DNA of 64,000 bases from Holothuria scabra (Eukaryota; Echinodermata; Holothuroidea; Aspidochirotida; Holothuriidae): positions 11,781,450 to 11,845,449 of the forward strand of contig CM074187.1 of assembly GCA_037179385.1 (NCBI GenBank). The letters are read 5' to 3'. Below are positions 22,614 through 33,799 of this stretch, piece by piece. A program made the translations under genes and the position numbers. The notes below the pieces were generated by a model. It saw only the letters and a list, made by a program, of their open reading frames with translations, was not told the origin of the DNA and ran no database searches. Position 1 is the first letter of the stretch. Each line of letters starts with the position of its first letter.

Positions 22614-22935
22614 AAAAGTGCTATGGCCGAGTGGATATGGCCGAGTGGATAAAGGCAGTGGCATCTGAAGCAATGAAGCTTAGCAACCTGGAGGTCTAGA
22701 GTTCGATTCCTGGCCGGGTCAAAGTAAGGTGGGTTTTTCATCCAAGAGCAATCTACGGTTTTCCCATCTGAACTGGCCTTTCGAAAAAAAAAAAAATACC
22801 AAATTTGATCCATATTTTTGAGTTGGTTGCCACCTGACGTGAAGTTGTAATTCATAAAGCCAACAGCTTTTCCCACACTCGTGGTCGCTTAGTGTCCTAA
22901 AACAAATGCCCTTCAAGGCCAGATTATTATTATTA
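22614..22935 (+). mobile_element. tRNA-derived SINE with (ATT)n tail
   Basis: The head (22621-22722) has A-box-like TGGCCGAGTGGATAAAGGC and B-box-like GAGTTCGATTCCTGGCC, as in a class II (leucine or serine type) tRNA. The A-box segment is duplicated: TATGGCCGAGTGGA is present twice in a row. The body follows, with an A-run at 22785-22797, and an (ATT)n tail ends it. TTATGAAAA flanks it at 22605-22613 and 22936-22944, a clear 9-bp target duplication inside the LINE. It is therefore younger than the LINE. Confidence 0.8.
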
Positions 22936-23448
22936 TTATGAAAAGGACAAGTTTATTTTAGAGCAGGTTCAGAGGAGGGCTACACGGCTTATTCACAAAT
23001 TGTGCGTAATCTCCCTTATCATGATAGGCTTAATTGTCTAGGACTTACTTCTCTCGAGTTAAGAAGGATTAGGGGGGATATGCTGCAGTCTTTCAAGATC
23101 CTTTCTGGTTATGATTCTCTGTCTAACTGTAACTACTTAGAGATTTGTGCTGATCCCCGTGTTCGTGGCCATAATAAGAAGCTGGTAAAACGTTTCTCTA
23201 GACTTGATATCAGAAAGTTCAGTTTCTCTCATAGGGTTGTCAATGAGTGGAACAGTCTCCCTGAGTGGGTTGTTAATTCCACTTCAGTCAACTGCTTCAA
23301 GATTAACATTGACAAGTATTACCGTGACAGTGGCAGGATCTGATTGTATTGGGTTTGTTTGCATGGTCTTTGTTTGGATTAGGTGTTGGTTTGGGTCTGT
23401 TCTATAGGGCATCTTATGGGGTTTTTACCCTCCTTTGCCCTTAAACTT

Positions 23449-23478
23449 GTTATGTTATGTTATGTTATGTTATGTTAT
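23449..23478 (+). repeat. (TTATG)n LINE tail
   Basis: About six units of TTATG at the 3' end of the LINE, as is usual for L2/CR1-type elements, which end in short tandem repeats instead of poly-A. Confidence 0.8.
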
Positions 23479-23660
23479 GGGGGTGTCTTGTTGGACTAGT
23501 AATATTTTTCACGTAAAGTTAATATTCAGAAAAGCTAGCCTACTGTTCCTGTGGGTGTACAAGCCACAATGTTGCCTGGGGAGCCTGTGTAGCCACTCAA
23601 GAGAAATGCCTTGGACTTGAAAAATTTTTGCAAGCATTCCAAACACTACTGTAGAAATCA
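23479..23660. repeat. Dispersed repeat, third copy of the 18700-18990 family
   Basis: GTCTTGTTGGACTAGTAATATT and AGAAAAGCTAGCCTACTGTTCC repeat the pattern seen at 18725 and 18890. The LINE at 22307-23478 sits between this part and the 22110-22306 copy, so it may have inserted into one original repeat. Confidence 0.5.
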
Positions 23661-23716
23661 ATAAGACCAATGATTTGTTCTCAAAATAACTAAGGTTAAT
23701 AGGCTAACGTTAGGCT

Positions 23717-25657
23717 ACCTGGATCTGGATCTGGAAAAATACTGCACAACACTCCTGGTGGAGTCAAACGTGCAGGGTTGAGTGTGTGCATGTAGTTAGT
23801 CGTCCCGTCTGAGGATCCTCAAGGCTGCGCTCTTGAATTGCTTGGGGTCCTCGAGATCTGTAATGTTCTGGGGGAGCAGGTTCCAGTCTCTGACGGTCCG
23901 AGGAAAGAAACTGTATTTGTAGCAGTCCTTATTGGTTGCTATATTTGTAAAGCTATTAGAATGGTGATGCCTAGAGGGCCGCCGGGCCGGTTGTAGGTTG
24001 TTGATTGGCAAGGCTAGGAGGCCCAATCTGGCTTTGTGAAGAATTGCTAGCCTGTTGGCAGTACGCCTGTTTTTGAGACTATCCCACCCTAGGTCGTTTA
24101 GCATTTCAGTCACACTACTATGGGGGGAATAGTCATTATAAACAAACCTAGCAGCCCTACGCTGAATTTGCTCAACCTTATTGGATAGGGAAGTGGTGTA
24201 GGGATCCCAAACAGAAGATGAATACTCCAATAAAGGCCTAACAAGTGTGAGATAGGCATTAGCTTTGACACTCCTGGGGCAGGAGTATAAATTTCTTTTA
24301 ATAAAAGCCAAAGACCTATTTGCTGACGAAGTGATACGATTAATATGTCTATTCCAGGTAAGGGTATTAGAGATGTCAACTCCCAGATAAGTGTGGCAAT
24401 CGGCAGACTCCAGGGTATCGTTATCTAGAGTATAATTAAAAAACTTGGGTTTCCTTGAGTGAGTAATCCTCATAGAAAAGCACTTCTTGGTATTAAAGTG
24501 CATTTGCCATTTATTTTGCCACTCAGAAAGGGTGTTTAGATCATTTTGGAGCTGAACCTGGTCAAGATTATTCTTTACCTGTCTATAAATTACACAGTCG
24601 TCAGCAAAAAGTCTTACTTCAGAAGAGATATTATCAGGCAGGTCATTAATATAAACTAAAAACAATAGGGGACCCAAGACTGTACCTTGGGGAACACCAG
24701 AGATAACATCCACCCAATCAGAAAAATCACCACTCACTACGACTCTCTGCTTCCGGGACTTAAGAAAATTAGCAATCCAGTTAAGGGTGTTGCCTCTAAT
24801 ACCATAGTTTTGTAATTTACAAAGCAGACGGTTATGAGGAACCGTATCAAAAGCCTTAGAAAAATCCATGATAATCACGTCAGACTGGGATCTAAGATCT
24901 AGAGACTGCACTAGGTCATTGGTTGTTAAGATCAATTGAGATTCACAAGAATGGCGTTGTCTGAAGCCATGCTGCCTGTTCGTGATAATTGAGTGGTTAT
25001 CAAAGTGATGCATAATATGAGAATGTATAATGTGTTCCAGGACCTTGCAACAAATCGAGGTAAGAGAGACCGGCCTATAGTTTGAGGCTAGGGAACGGTC
25101 ACCTTTTTTGAAGATAGGACTAACATTGGCACATAACCAAGAGGGAGGTAAATGACCAGTGTCCAGTGATTTTTGAAAAATGAAGCAGAGGGCAGGAGCA
25201 ACCTCCTCAGCGGCCAATTTCAGAACATGAGCCGGTATACCGTCAGGACCTGTAGCTTTGTTTGGGTTCAACTCCTTGAGCAACTTCACAACACCATCTA
25301 AGGATATCTCAATATCAGACATGGTGGGTATGGTGTTCGCTTCAACTGGAGGTAAGGTGACATTCTCACGGGTGAAAACCTTTTGGAACTGCTCATTTAA
25401 GATGTTAGCCTTCTGCATGTTGTCCGAGACCAGTATCCCATCAGATTTCAGGGAAGGGATACCAACACTATCACATCTTAGGTTTTTAATAAAGGACCAG
25501 AAACGTTTAGGTGAATCAGTACAAACTGTGTTGACATAATTTCTATAAGCGGCTCTTGTTGTTTTGTGAGTCGCTTTACGTTGGGTTTTGAAGTTTTCAA
25601 AAGAGGATGGAGTTCGCGTCTTACGCCATGTGTTATAAGCCCTTTGTTTCCTACCTC
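23717..25657 (-). mobile_element. LINE with long open reverse transcriptase (CR1/jockey group)
   Basis: The open frame (25418 down to 23796, 540 codons from the first ATG, and open further back to about 25657) encodes a reverse transcriptase that copies LINE RNA into the genome. Visible motifs are NKATGPDGIPAHVLK, SNYRPVSLTSICCKVLE, the catalytic DFSKAFDTVPH, GVPQGTVLGPLLFLVYINDL and FADDCVIYR. The thumb and C-terminus are complete and end RRDD-stop. The N-terminal endonuclease is missing through 5' truncation, so it cannot move by itself. The 3' end carries a short (CCAGAT)n tail at 23719-23734. It lies in intron 1 of the ADAM10-like gene and on the same strand. Lack of stops suggests a recent insertion. 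Confidence 0.92.
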
Positions 25658-25919
25658 AGTATTTGGGAACTCAGTGTCGCCACACAACAAATGGGGGTGT
25701 TTTCGCGTGAAGGGTATTCTACTCTTGCTCCCTTAATTTAATAGCTTAAGTTAGTCACTAACGTTAGGCTATTCAGTATGCTGACTAATAACATTGAAAC
25801 CTTAGCCTTGCCTAACCTAGTCTAACGCATAGCGTTGTTACACACAAGTAGGCTAAGACTGGATTTAGGCTAGCGTTCGGCTAAAGCTTTGCAAAAAGAC
25901 AGATTGAAATTATTGTTAC

Positions 25920-25974
25920 CTTTGACAATGACGACAAGAGCCAGTACAAGAATTAAACCCACTGCTAATTTCAT
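25920..25974 (-). CDS. ADAM10: ADAM10-like metalloprotease, exon 1 (signal peptide)
   Basis: This short first coding exon encodes MKLAVGLILVLALVVIVK and one further base. It is a typical secretory signal peptide: one lysine, then a long run of leucine, valine and isoleucine. The likely cleavage is just after the exon junction, near residue 20. The ATG sits in a favourable context with A at -3. The donor AAAG|GTAACA starts at 25919, and the leftover G completes a glycine codon with exon 2. The exon is assigned by strand, phase, signal-peptide character and position; the 18 residues cannot prove homology on their own. Intron 1 (17046-25919) is filled with transposons. Confidence 0.78.
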
Positions 25975-26340
25975 TTTGATTCCAACCAAGAATCACTTAA
26001 ACCCACCACAAATCTTGTTAGTTATATTTTCAGTTCAACGTTTACCGACCGGACCCCTCTGAAGTAGGCTACCATAGGCTATATGATATCGGTACTTCCG
26101 TACTACCATTATAGTACTAGTACTAGTACTAACATTAGGCACTTGCAATTCTGTTTTGTCAGTGTGTCTGCTGTGTGTCGGACAAGTACAGTTACGCTTA
26201 GTCGTGTTGCGCGATAGACAGGGTGCCATAATAACACCAGCGGTAGGAACGAAGGAAGTTACGTATTGGCAAACACCACTGATTGTGTGCGTCAATGAAT
26301 CACTTGTTTCTTTACAACCACACCTGAATTAACATAACAA
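25975..26340 (-). promoter_or_regulatory. Putative 5' UTR and promoter of the ADAM10-like gene
   Basis: The sequence just upstream of the ATG on the minus strand is free of recognisable transposon ends up to about 26400. It holds an inverted CCAAT-like site near 26265-26270 and purine-rich GGAAG/CTTCC words of the ETS type near 26245-26260. No TATA box is clear. The start site cannot be fixed from sequence. The call rests on position next to the signal-peptide exon. Confidence 0.35.
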
Positions 26341-26449
26341 TATCATCGACTAACGAAAGCACGCAAAACAAAACCCCCAAAATATTCCCTCCCCCAAAAA
26401 GAGGGGAGAGGGGGAAGGGGGAGGGTATTCATCCTGTAAAAAATCGGAG

Positions 26450-26596
26450 AAGGCAACAAATCTCAAGCTGCAAATAAGAGCAGAGCAGCTCACTGGCTTG
26501 TTTCCCGTACCCCATTGCTTACGAGGAGCATCACGCACAACCGCACTAGGTTCCATTTTTAGAGTCTTTGGTATGACTCGACCTGGGAATCGACCC
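26450..26596 (-). repeat. tRNA-derived SINE, copy 2, body
   Basis: Minus-strand GGTCGATTCCCAGGTCGAGT, then CATACCAAAGACTCT and TGGAACCTA, match the SINE at 893-1080. The head of the same copy is at 28671-28725, cut off by the hAT-like element at 26597-28670. The left edge is approximate. Confidence 0.65.
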
Positions 26597-28670
26597 CAGT
26601 GGCGTAGCCAGGATTTAATTTTTTTTTTTTCTTTGGGGGGGGGGGGGGGCAATAGGTAAAAAGTGGGTGGCCTGGTACCTCGAAAGGTTAGGCGCGATAA
26701 GACTATCTAAGCGGAGCGCCACCATCAGTTGGCGCGGAGCGTACAAATTTTGGGTTAACCCTTCAGATGACTGGAAACGGCACTTCCCACGTGTTTTAAG
26801 CTGGATTTACCCAGCCTTGAAATACAAATCTCGGGTCAGCCACTTCTCGAATAGTGTGAATAAAAAATCAATCTACGAAAAATGATAATACATACACTTT
26901 TTAGGGACCCAAAAATCTGGGCGTTCTGATATGTGCATGGGCGTCCGCAGGTATGGGCAAGGGGGGGGGCACTTGCCCCCCCCCCTGGAAAATTAAAAAT
27001 TTGAAAAAAACGTATAAAAATCAAAGCAAAACCCTGAACAAAACGTGTTTTCCAAGTTTCTATGCGAAAAATAGGCTTTAGAAATGCCATTTCTGGCGAT
27101 CTGGGAGGCATTTTGGGGTGAAATTTTCGCATGCTTTGTGTCAATTCATGGTGACTTGGAGGTTTTGCCCCTCCCTAGAAATTTTGCCCCCTGACTTTTT
27201 TCCTGCGGACGCCCATGGATATGTGCCATGGGCTGGGGGATGAGACAAAGGGAACCGGTATCTCCCTTTCTCTTAGGAAAAATTATGAACTTCAGGAGAA
27301 CGTAGATCGCAAATACGGCAATATTTGAGTAGATTTCAGCTTCAAATTCCAAAATTAGTTGTGTCCCCCTCTGAGAAACTTTCTTTATGTTAGATTTGCT
27401 AGATGCAAAATAGTGCTACGTTTGGCAAAACTTTGAACTGATTATAGGCCTACGCTTTAGGATTTTCCTATTAGGGGAGCATGAAAATTTTCAAAATACT
27501 CATTTTTAACCTTTGTAGAGATTTTACAAGTGACATACATAGTACCAAAGAAACAACGTTTTTCGGTTTTCAGTGGTGTTTAGATGCAAAATGGTGCAGT
27601 ATTTGTTCAGTCATCGGTACATTACGTAGTCAAAATCAAAATACTACGAGTAAATCTCTCAAAATATTTAAACCGCAAAGCAGAAGTATGGATCATGCGG
27701 GAAACACGTGAAATGCGGACCTTGTAGACATTTTACAAATCCGCTCGCACGCCAGTGCCAACTAGTAAAAAGAGGACTTGTCGAAAAAATCGTTCTACAG
27801 TGGCACTTGTGATGGGAAGGTGTGAGGCAAGACATAGGTTTACTTCTTAGGGATGGATGGGAAGAATTATTCGAAGGCAGTACCTTACCCTTAAAGGGCC
27901 ATCCCTCCCACCCCAAACCACAATTTTGGTAGGGTTGCACTGAACTTTCTCCATTGGCTCAGCTCCTTGATTGACAGCTAATTCAAACAATGCAGTACTG
28001 AGAGTGTTTTGCTTCTAAACATTGAGCTTTTCTATACTCGACTCGAAGCAATCAACTGAGATTTTCTCTGGATGAGAATGAATTTCTGACAATTGTGAGA
28101 GGAGCTTAAATAAGAAGGTTGGGAGAATTGGTACTGTATGGGGTGAGAGAACAGGGCCTTTTAGTGGTGAAGGCATATTTTGTGCATGATAAAGTATAGG
28201 AATCGCCGTGTAAGAATGGTCTCCAGGGTATGATTGCCGTGTCAGTAAATCAACCAGCCACCCGAAAGGCAGAAAGGGTCTTAATCTAAAAAAAAAATCA
28301 AATTTGAGTTTGCCATCGAATCGTTCGTTTCATCTTCGAAGTGTAATGCAATAAACGACACGACAGTGCAGATTTTGTACGGTATCTAATTTTATTAGTG
28401 TAAGTAATCATTTTGAAGTTATTACTTAATTTCATACGTGCACACAAAATGTGTTTTACACACATTCACGCATGTTTTCTTATTTGTTACACATTTTATT
28501 TATTTACTGTTTTTGAAGGAAATATTTCAAAGTGTATTTCCGTTCAAACATTTTATTTTTTCTCAAATAATTTTTTCAGGAGGCAAAAAAATTCTTTTTT
28601 GGGGGGGGGGGGGGCTGAAGAAAATCTGGGGCGGGCCTAGCCCCCCCCCCCCCCCGTGGCTACGCCACTG
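26597..28670 (+). mobile_element. hAT-like element, copy A (2.07 kb)
   Basis: The ends are CAGTGGCGTAGCCAGG and CCGTGGCTACGCCACTG, inverted repeats. The flanks ATCGACCC (26589-26596) and ATCGAACC (28671-28678) are an 8-bp target duplication with one change. CAGTGG ends and an 8-bp duplication are the marks of the hAT superfamily. Long G-runs (26637-26650) and C-runs lie just inside the ends. Copies B (55771-57351) and C (58831-60083) share blocks of the interior in reverse orientation. No transposase is encoded, so it is non-autonomous. A 282-bp element is nested at 26936-27217. Confidence 0.85.
26936..27217 (-). mobile_element. Small 8-bp-TSD element nested in hAT copy A
   Basis: Perfect 16-bp terminal inverted repeats CATGGGCGTCCGCAGG and CCTGCGGACGCCCATG bound the element. 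GATATGTG flanks it on both sides (26928-26935 and 27218-27225), a perfect 8-bp target duplication. Related copies are at 46819-47125 and, more distantly, 43716-44047. The superfamily is hAT or P by duplication length; the ends alone do not decide. No coding capacity. Confidence 0.85.
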
Positions 28671-28725
28671 ATCGAACCCAGGCCTTCCGCGTGAGAGGTG
28701 GATGCTCTTACCGTTAGACCAAACA
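28671..28725 (-). repeat. tRNA-derived SINE, copy 2, tRNA-like head
   Basis: On the minus strand the head reads GGTCTAACGGTAAGAGCATC, an A box, then CACCTCTCACGCGG, whose anticodon region resembles a glutamate tRNA with CUC, and GGGTTCGAT, a B box. The 3' half is missing because the hAT-like element A inserted in the B box. This explains why it is not a tRNA gene. Confidence 0.7.
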
Positions 28726-29189
28726 AAGGAGAACGTGGGATGGGGTGATGATGAAAAAGATGGTGGTGGTGGGTTTGGGTTGGTTGGGAAAGGTTACTTT
28801 GAAAGAGACTTAAAAATTTTTCCTGTACTTTCCCCTTTGATCGGGCTAGAAGAGCTGGAAACACGTACCTATCAGTTAAGCCGCTCTCTTATGTATGAAA
28901 ATGATTTGGAAGTACCACTACTGTTGGGTATTGCGTGGTACGGGATCGAGTTCCAGGCGGAAAAAAGATAGGAGAGTTGAGTTGATTTTAAAATATTTAT
29001 TTGATGATTTTAGTTCCACATAAAGATGATTAAGTTGAAGTAATTCTTCTGCCAGCCTAATAAGATTCCTAAGATATGTGTATCCGTATGCGTCTACGGC
29101 ACGAGTGTCCAGCTCGCAGGCTCGGTCTTGTGAATCGTGCATGCGAGCTCTGAACATATGCAGTCCCCTGATTGGTCAAAAGTTATGAC

Positions 29190-29415
29190 GCACCCATATA
29201 AATAATTATTATGATATAAATGACCAATGAGGAGGCTGCAAAGGGGGAAATTGGCCACACCTCGAAAATATGGGTTACAGCGTGCACGTGGAGCTACGGC
29301 AATGTGATATGTCACGTCCACTGGTAACACGTGACGGGAAACAGGAAGGGCCCTGGGAATCTAGAACAATGGGAAGGAAGCGTTGCTCGTAAACAACAAA
29401 ATGGCGTCTGGTAAA
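29190..29415 (+). promoter_or_regulatory. Possible promoter and first exon
   Basis: Two CCAAT-type sites (ATTGGTC at 29172 and GACCAATG at 29221), a TATA-like CATATAAATAA near 29195, E-boxes CACGTG at 29286 and ACACGTGAC at 29327, ETS-like GGAAGG words near 29343 and 29372, and an AAAATGGCGTCTG start near 29398 lie close together. ATGGCGTCTG|GTAAAG could be a tiny first coding exon with its donor. No downstream partner exon was recognised, so this stays a candidate. A transposon origin is possible. Confidence 0.25.
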
Positions 29416-29918
29416 GGTCATGGAGAGTGCACCATACTACATGACACCACAGTGACCGCACCAGAACGTGAAAATTGGGGGACAAACTGGGGGAAAGTTT
29501 AGGTGGAAAATTTAGGTGGAAAATTTTTTTCATGCGCCGGATTGAAATTGAATGGAAAGTGTGCGTTCCTGCAATTGGAGTCTAGGGGGCCAAGGGGCAA
29601 AACCCCTTTGGGAGTCCAGAGGATGACTGCTTGTAACTTGAGATAGCAAGCGGCACGGAAGGAGACTTGCATGGTCAACTTTAAAGTCAAGAGCAATCAG
29701 CCACCCCCCCCCCACCCCCGAAAAAAAGGTTTTTGAAGAAGAGGCTTTACATACCACAAGTTCGTCTTATTTCTGTTCAAAATATGCCTACCTTTCATTA
29801 TATTTTTATTTTACTTATTCAAGGTGAACCAAGCAGTTATATCAAGTGAATTTCACTTTTGATGAGGAAAAATTTTACACACGACTCCGAATTAAAGCCG
29901 ATCGTGAAACAAGACAGT

Positions 29919-30005
29919 CTACTACTCTTACTACAAATTAGAATGACTACCACTCTTACTGCAAATTAGAATGACTACCACTCTTACTACAAATGACTGC
30001 TCTTA
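29919..30005. repeat. 28-bp minisatellite, about three units
   Basis: The unit CTACCACTCTTACTACAAAT plus TAGAATGA repeats with one or two changes, and the last unit is shortened. Confidence 0.8.
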
Positions 30006-30493
30006 CCCTTCTGTCTTATTTTACATATTAGCAAACTAACGCGCAAAGAAAACAATTAGCATAGTTGTTAGCATACTCATTAAGAGACCAATGCATGCAA
30101 TTAGCCCATAGAAAAATATTTTAGAAGTCGAAAAGAGTATTAATATTTATTCCAGACTCCAGACAACTTTCCACCAAAACCAATACTCGCTTTGAGGAAG
30201 GTGTACAAATTGGATTTCATTACTAGTTAGAAGCGTAGGCGGGCTTCTGACTATATTCAGACCTTTACTATCAAATGCTAGTTACATGAAATATAGTATT
30301 GGATTCATCTGAAAATGGGAAATTATCAAGTTGAAAAGTCATTTCCAATTTCAAGCTGAAAACATTTTGTTAAATGGATGGGTGTAACGTTTCGCTACCT
30401 TTACAACTGGCAGGCTATACGCAATAGCGTCTATATTGGCATACATGAAAGTTTAGAAAAGGTTATGATTAAAGGTCTACGTACACCGGACCA

Positions 30494-30690
30494 TAGGCGT
30501 ACGGGAGCATTTCAGTTTGGGGGCAGAGGATTCTCTGCCCGAAAATGTAATTCTGACCGAAAGATTATCTAAGCGGAGCGCCACCATCAGTTGGCGCGGA
30601 GCGTACAGAAAATTTTGAAAAATCGCAACCCCTCAGACAGCCGGAAATGGCCTTTCCCAGGCTTATAAGCAGAATCAAACCGTCGATATT
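30494..30690. mobile_element. Fragment of a GGCGTACGGGAGCAT-type element
   Basis: The start ATAGGCGTACGGGAGCATTT, a TTGGGGGCAGAGG segment and the hairpin core (30570-30604) are followed by CCGGAAATGGCCTTTCCCAG. The reverse-oriented 50403-50805 segment shares the same start and core. The right end was not found. Confidence 0.45.
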
Positions 30691-30699
30691 TTAAACTTT

Positions 30700-32930
30700 C
30701 GTTTGCAATAAAATTTTCATCAAAAATGAGCAAATCGACAAAAAGGTCAGAAAACTCCCAGATAAAATGTACCACTACCATTGGATGACTACATTAAGCT
30801 ATAACCATTGAAATGAGTTTGTTTGCGCGTTCTACAAACTATTTTACGTCATGCAGCATGAGATTATCATCAATATAAGTTTGAAAATTGAAAAACTTCA
30901 GAAACCCTCAAAATAGCAAGGCTTCTCAACTTCAAGGGAGGATGGCGTTGCATCGCATTCCGGCTGCCTATTAAATATAAGTTTCGTCGAATTTTACAAG
31001 GATCCCGTGTATTTTAGCAGCCTGTTTAGCTCAGATTCAGAGGCCCGAATTACCTGAGTGGGGATGCCATGCAACGAATTGGCCCTTAAAAACCGATTAA
31101 CTCAATTTTCGCCCGATTCTCAAGCAAGGTAGCAACCTGTTTATATGCATTTAAACAAACAAGGGCGCAAATTATTTCCTATTGAGCAAACGACCTAAGT
31201 CCATTTAAACGGTTTTGGCACACTTGATCCCCACAAACCGTACCCATTAAATAAAAACAAACGTGGTCAAATCATCGGCATAGTCGCATAGACTCCTTTT
31301 GCCTCAGGCAAAGGAATACCAAATAAAAACGAAATGAAACCTTCACGAAACCTTAACGTTTTATTCATATAATGGGGTAGTTTAGTTGCATGACATTTAC
31401 GATGTTTTCTACTGGTAATCAATCGACAAAAGAAATCATGAGTATAGACCCATGATAAACAAAAAGTTGTAACAAATACAAATTGGAATGTTTTGTGAAC
31501 AAAAATAGTGCTGTGGCGAAAACGTATGCTAAAAAGGCAAAAACATATTATACTCTGTATTCGCTTTAGTGCCCGCTGCAGACAATGACAATCATGCCTT
31601 ACTTTAGAACAAACTATCACATCCTAGGCCTGTCAAAGTAGTGAAATCCTCTCCCTTCTTTTTGCTTGGCTGCCGAATGCAGGTCATGACATTGACAATC
31701 ACAAGTCTTGCAGTAGAACAAAATATTTACAAATGAAGAAATAAAATAGAATATTATCGCAACAAACCATACCTGTTAAGAATATTAAATCTTTGAAGCG
31801 CTTATATTTACATTTGGGGCAGGGAAGTTACCTTCATTCTACCTCGTCGAATACCACACGGTTTCTGTATCATTAATGAAGAATAGCGAGACGGAATAGG
31901 AGAAGGATTGAATTTACATAATGTTATATTTCTTCGAAGTGTTCAATGATTAATTACCTGTACACATAACTTAGCACTAAAAACATTAACGATAAATGTC
32001 TAATTGCAATTTATGAAACAGAACTTCACTAAATACTAATCGACACAAACGATTTGATGTGGAGGAACTTTTACTTCATATATTATACATGCATTATGCA
32101 GATAGGCCTATAATACACTGTTTTCTGTCTGCCTGAAAATTGTTTTGTATCTTCCCACGTATATCATGTTTATCATATCCCTCTCTGACTCTATTCTTTG
32201 AGAATTGACACTCGTGTTGACATTATGTCAAACTGTCAATTTTCAATAAAACCACTATATAATACAGGGAAATAAACTGCAGAACTTCATCAAAGGAGAG
32301 TGAAAATAAAATATACCAAGGTCTATGTAGAAGAGCAATCATATTCAAGTAACTTGCCAAGAAGAATGCATTTGGAAAGCTTGGTTTGTAAAGTAAGTAG
32401 ACTATCTGTGTTGTGCTGGAGAATACCATTCCTCTAATAATCTGAAAGTTTTCAGGCATGCAACTTTCAAAACCATATAACCTGTAACGTACAACAGCTC
32501 GTATAAACTTACAGCTACTTTCCTTTCCGTCGGTAGTTTTTGATCTGGTTAATACATAGGCTATATATCAAATATTGGCATTCATTACGCTGTCAACCTT
32601 CCTGTTCTCCTCAACAAGGTATGGTCTGTTAAAGTATTCATATTCAACGATGCCCATTAAAATACTGTAATAAAATTAAAATTCAAAAACTTGAACCCCT
32701 GTTTTGAAATTGGAACATGAATACAAATACAAATTAGATGACTGACGTGATTCGGCACTGTCCTGCATTTGTTTACTTTAATGACAGGTACTTTTATACT
32801 TGTTTGTAGATATACGATGTTGCAAAAATATTCATTGACAACATTGAGACAGTAGTAATATAGTAATTCATGCAGCATTTTCTGGCGTACATTATTAATT
32901 TCAACACCATGCACACAGCTCAGCGTCATC
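30700..32930. other. No gene recognised
   Basis: AT-rich sequence. An inverted CCTTTTGCC/GGCAAAGG motif at about 31296-31315 recalls the terminal hairpin of the DR1-type repeat. No exon, RNA gene or element boundary could be supported. Confidence 0.4.
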
Positions 32931-33780
32931 ATGACTCCATACCTGATTTTTTTTGTAATTTGCTTTGTCTATTTTCAGGGATAGCTTATTAATTGAAAAT
33001 CAATTGTACAACTTCAGAAGTTCCTTATCAACCCTAGCGAATAACATAGTAATATCGTCATGCGATCGAGATGTTCTATCATCATCAAACAAAACAAATC
33101 TTAATATATCAGGTACATTGCAAATGTCATTTATATAAAATATAATCAATTTGGGTCCTTAAGTAAACCCTTGTGACTACACAGACAACGTCTTTTAGTG
33201 TGGACTTCACATTATAAAATTCAACATACTATTAGACACGTAGCTTTAATCCAACTTTAACACATAAAGGGCCTCTTCCCAATATGCTCAAGTTTCTTTA
33301 AAAGTATACTCTGATGATATTTTATGGAATAAAAAACCTTTTTCAAATCGATAAACTTACCTACAGTAGACAAGTTAACGTATTCTCAAAAGAGTTGGTT
33401 ACTCTCTTCGGTTATTTAAATAATACCATCATTGTCGATTGATAACTTCTAAATCCTTGGCATATTGAATTACTTAGAATTTCAGTTTTTTTCAATGAAT
33501 CTTGTCTCAAACAGCGTTTGAAGGATCCTTTCAAAATGTGAAAGCAATCAAACAGGTCTATCTCTGCACTTCTCACCTGACTTATAAACTAGAATAACTC
33601 TCGCCTTCTTCATACTGTCTGGGAAATGTCCATCTAAGAATGAATTATTACAAATTTGGGCAAAAGGTTTTACAATATTGGGAATAACCATTTTGATAAT
33701 TTCCATGCTTATACCACATGTGGTCCAGGAATGTTTCTTACTTAAACTTTTCAAAACATTTAATACTTAAAAATCAGAAG
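32930..33780 (-). pseudogene. Decayed LINE reverse transcriptase
   Basis: On the minus strand, broken by stops and frameshifts, fragments appear in the right order: IIKMVIPNIVKPFAQICNNS, then FPDSMKKARVILVYKSGE (33600-33750); a later FIDLKKVFYSIK (catalytic aspartate box, about 33340); YINDICNVPD and LRFVLFDDD (FADD box, about 33080-33140); and DKELLKLYN with FSINKLSLKIDK (about 32970-33030). This is a whole RT core in ruins. The sequence below 32930 may extend it but is not recognisable. Confidence 0.7.
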
Positions 33781-33799
33781 TGGGTGAGGAATATTGGAA

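Larger units (their letters stand above)
22307..23478 (+). pseudogene. 5'-truncated LINE (L2/CR1 type), split by a SINE
   Basis: The 5' part reads DADKCKVLHFGSKNLGHKYT, then DLGVVISNDLKPSRQ and LYKQLVRPHLDYAVLAWSPF. After the SINE (22614-22935) the frame resumes with KDKFILEQVQRRATRLI, then a frameshift and YHDRLNCLGLTSLELRRIRG to NEWNSLPEWVV. These are the thumb and C-terminal parts of LINE reverse transcriptases. The catalytic FADD box is lost to 5' truncation. The 3' end is an (TTATG)n tail at 23449-23478. It lies in intron 1 of the ADAM10-like gene, opposite in strand. Confidence 0.8.

Noticed and set aside
22621..22722. Apparent tRNA gene
   Set aside because: The A box is duplicated, the cloverleaf cannot be completed, and a 3' body, ATT tail and target duplication show it is a SINE.
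28671..28725. Apparent glutamate-type tRNA
   Set aside because: The 3' half is replaced by a transposon end; its remainder at 26450-26596 is a SINE body.
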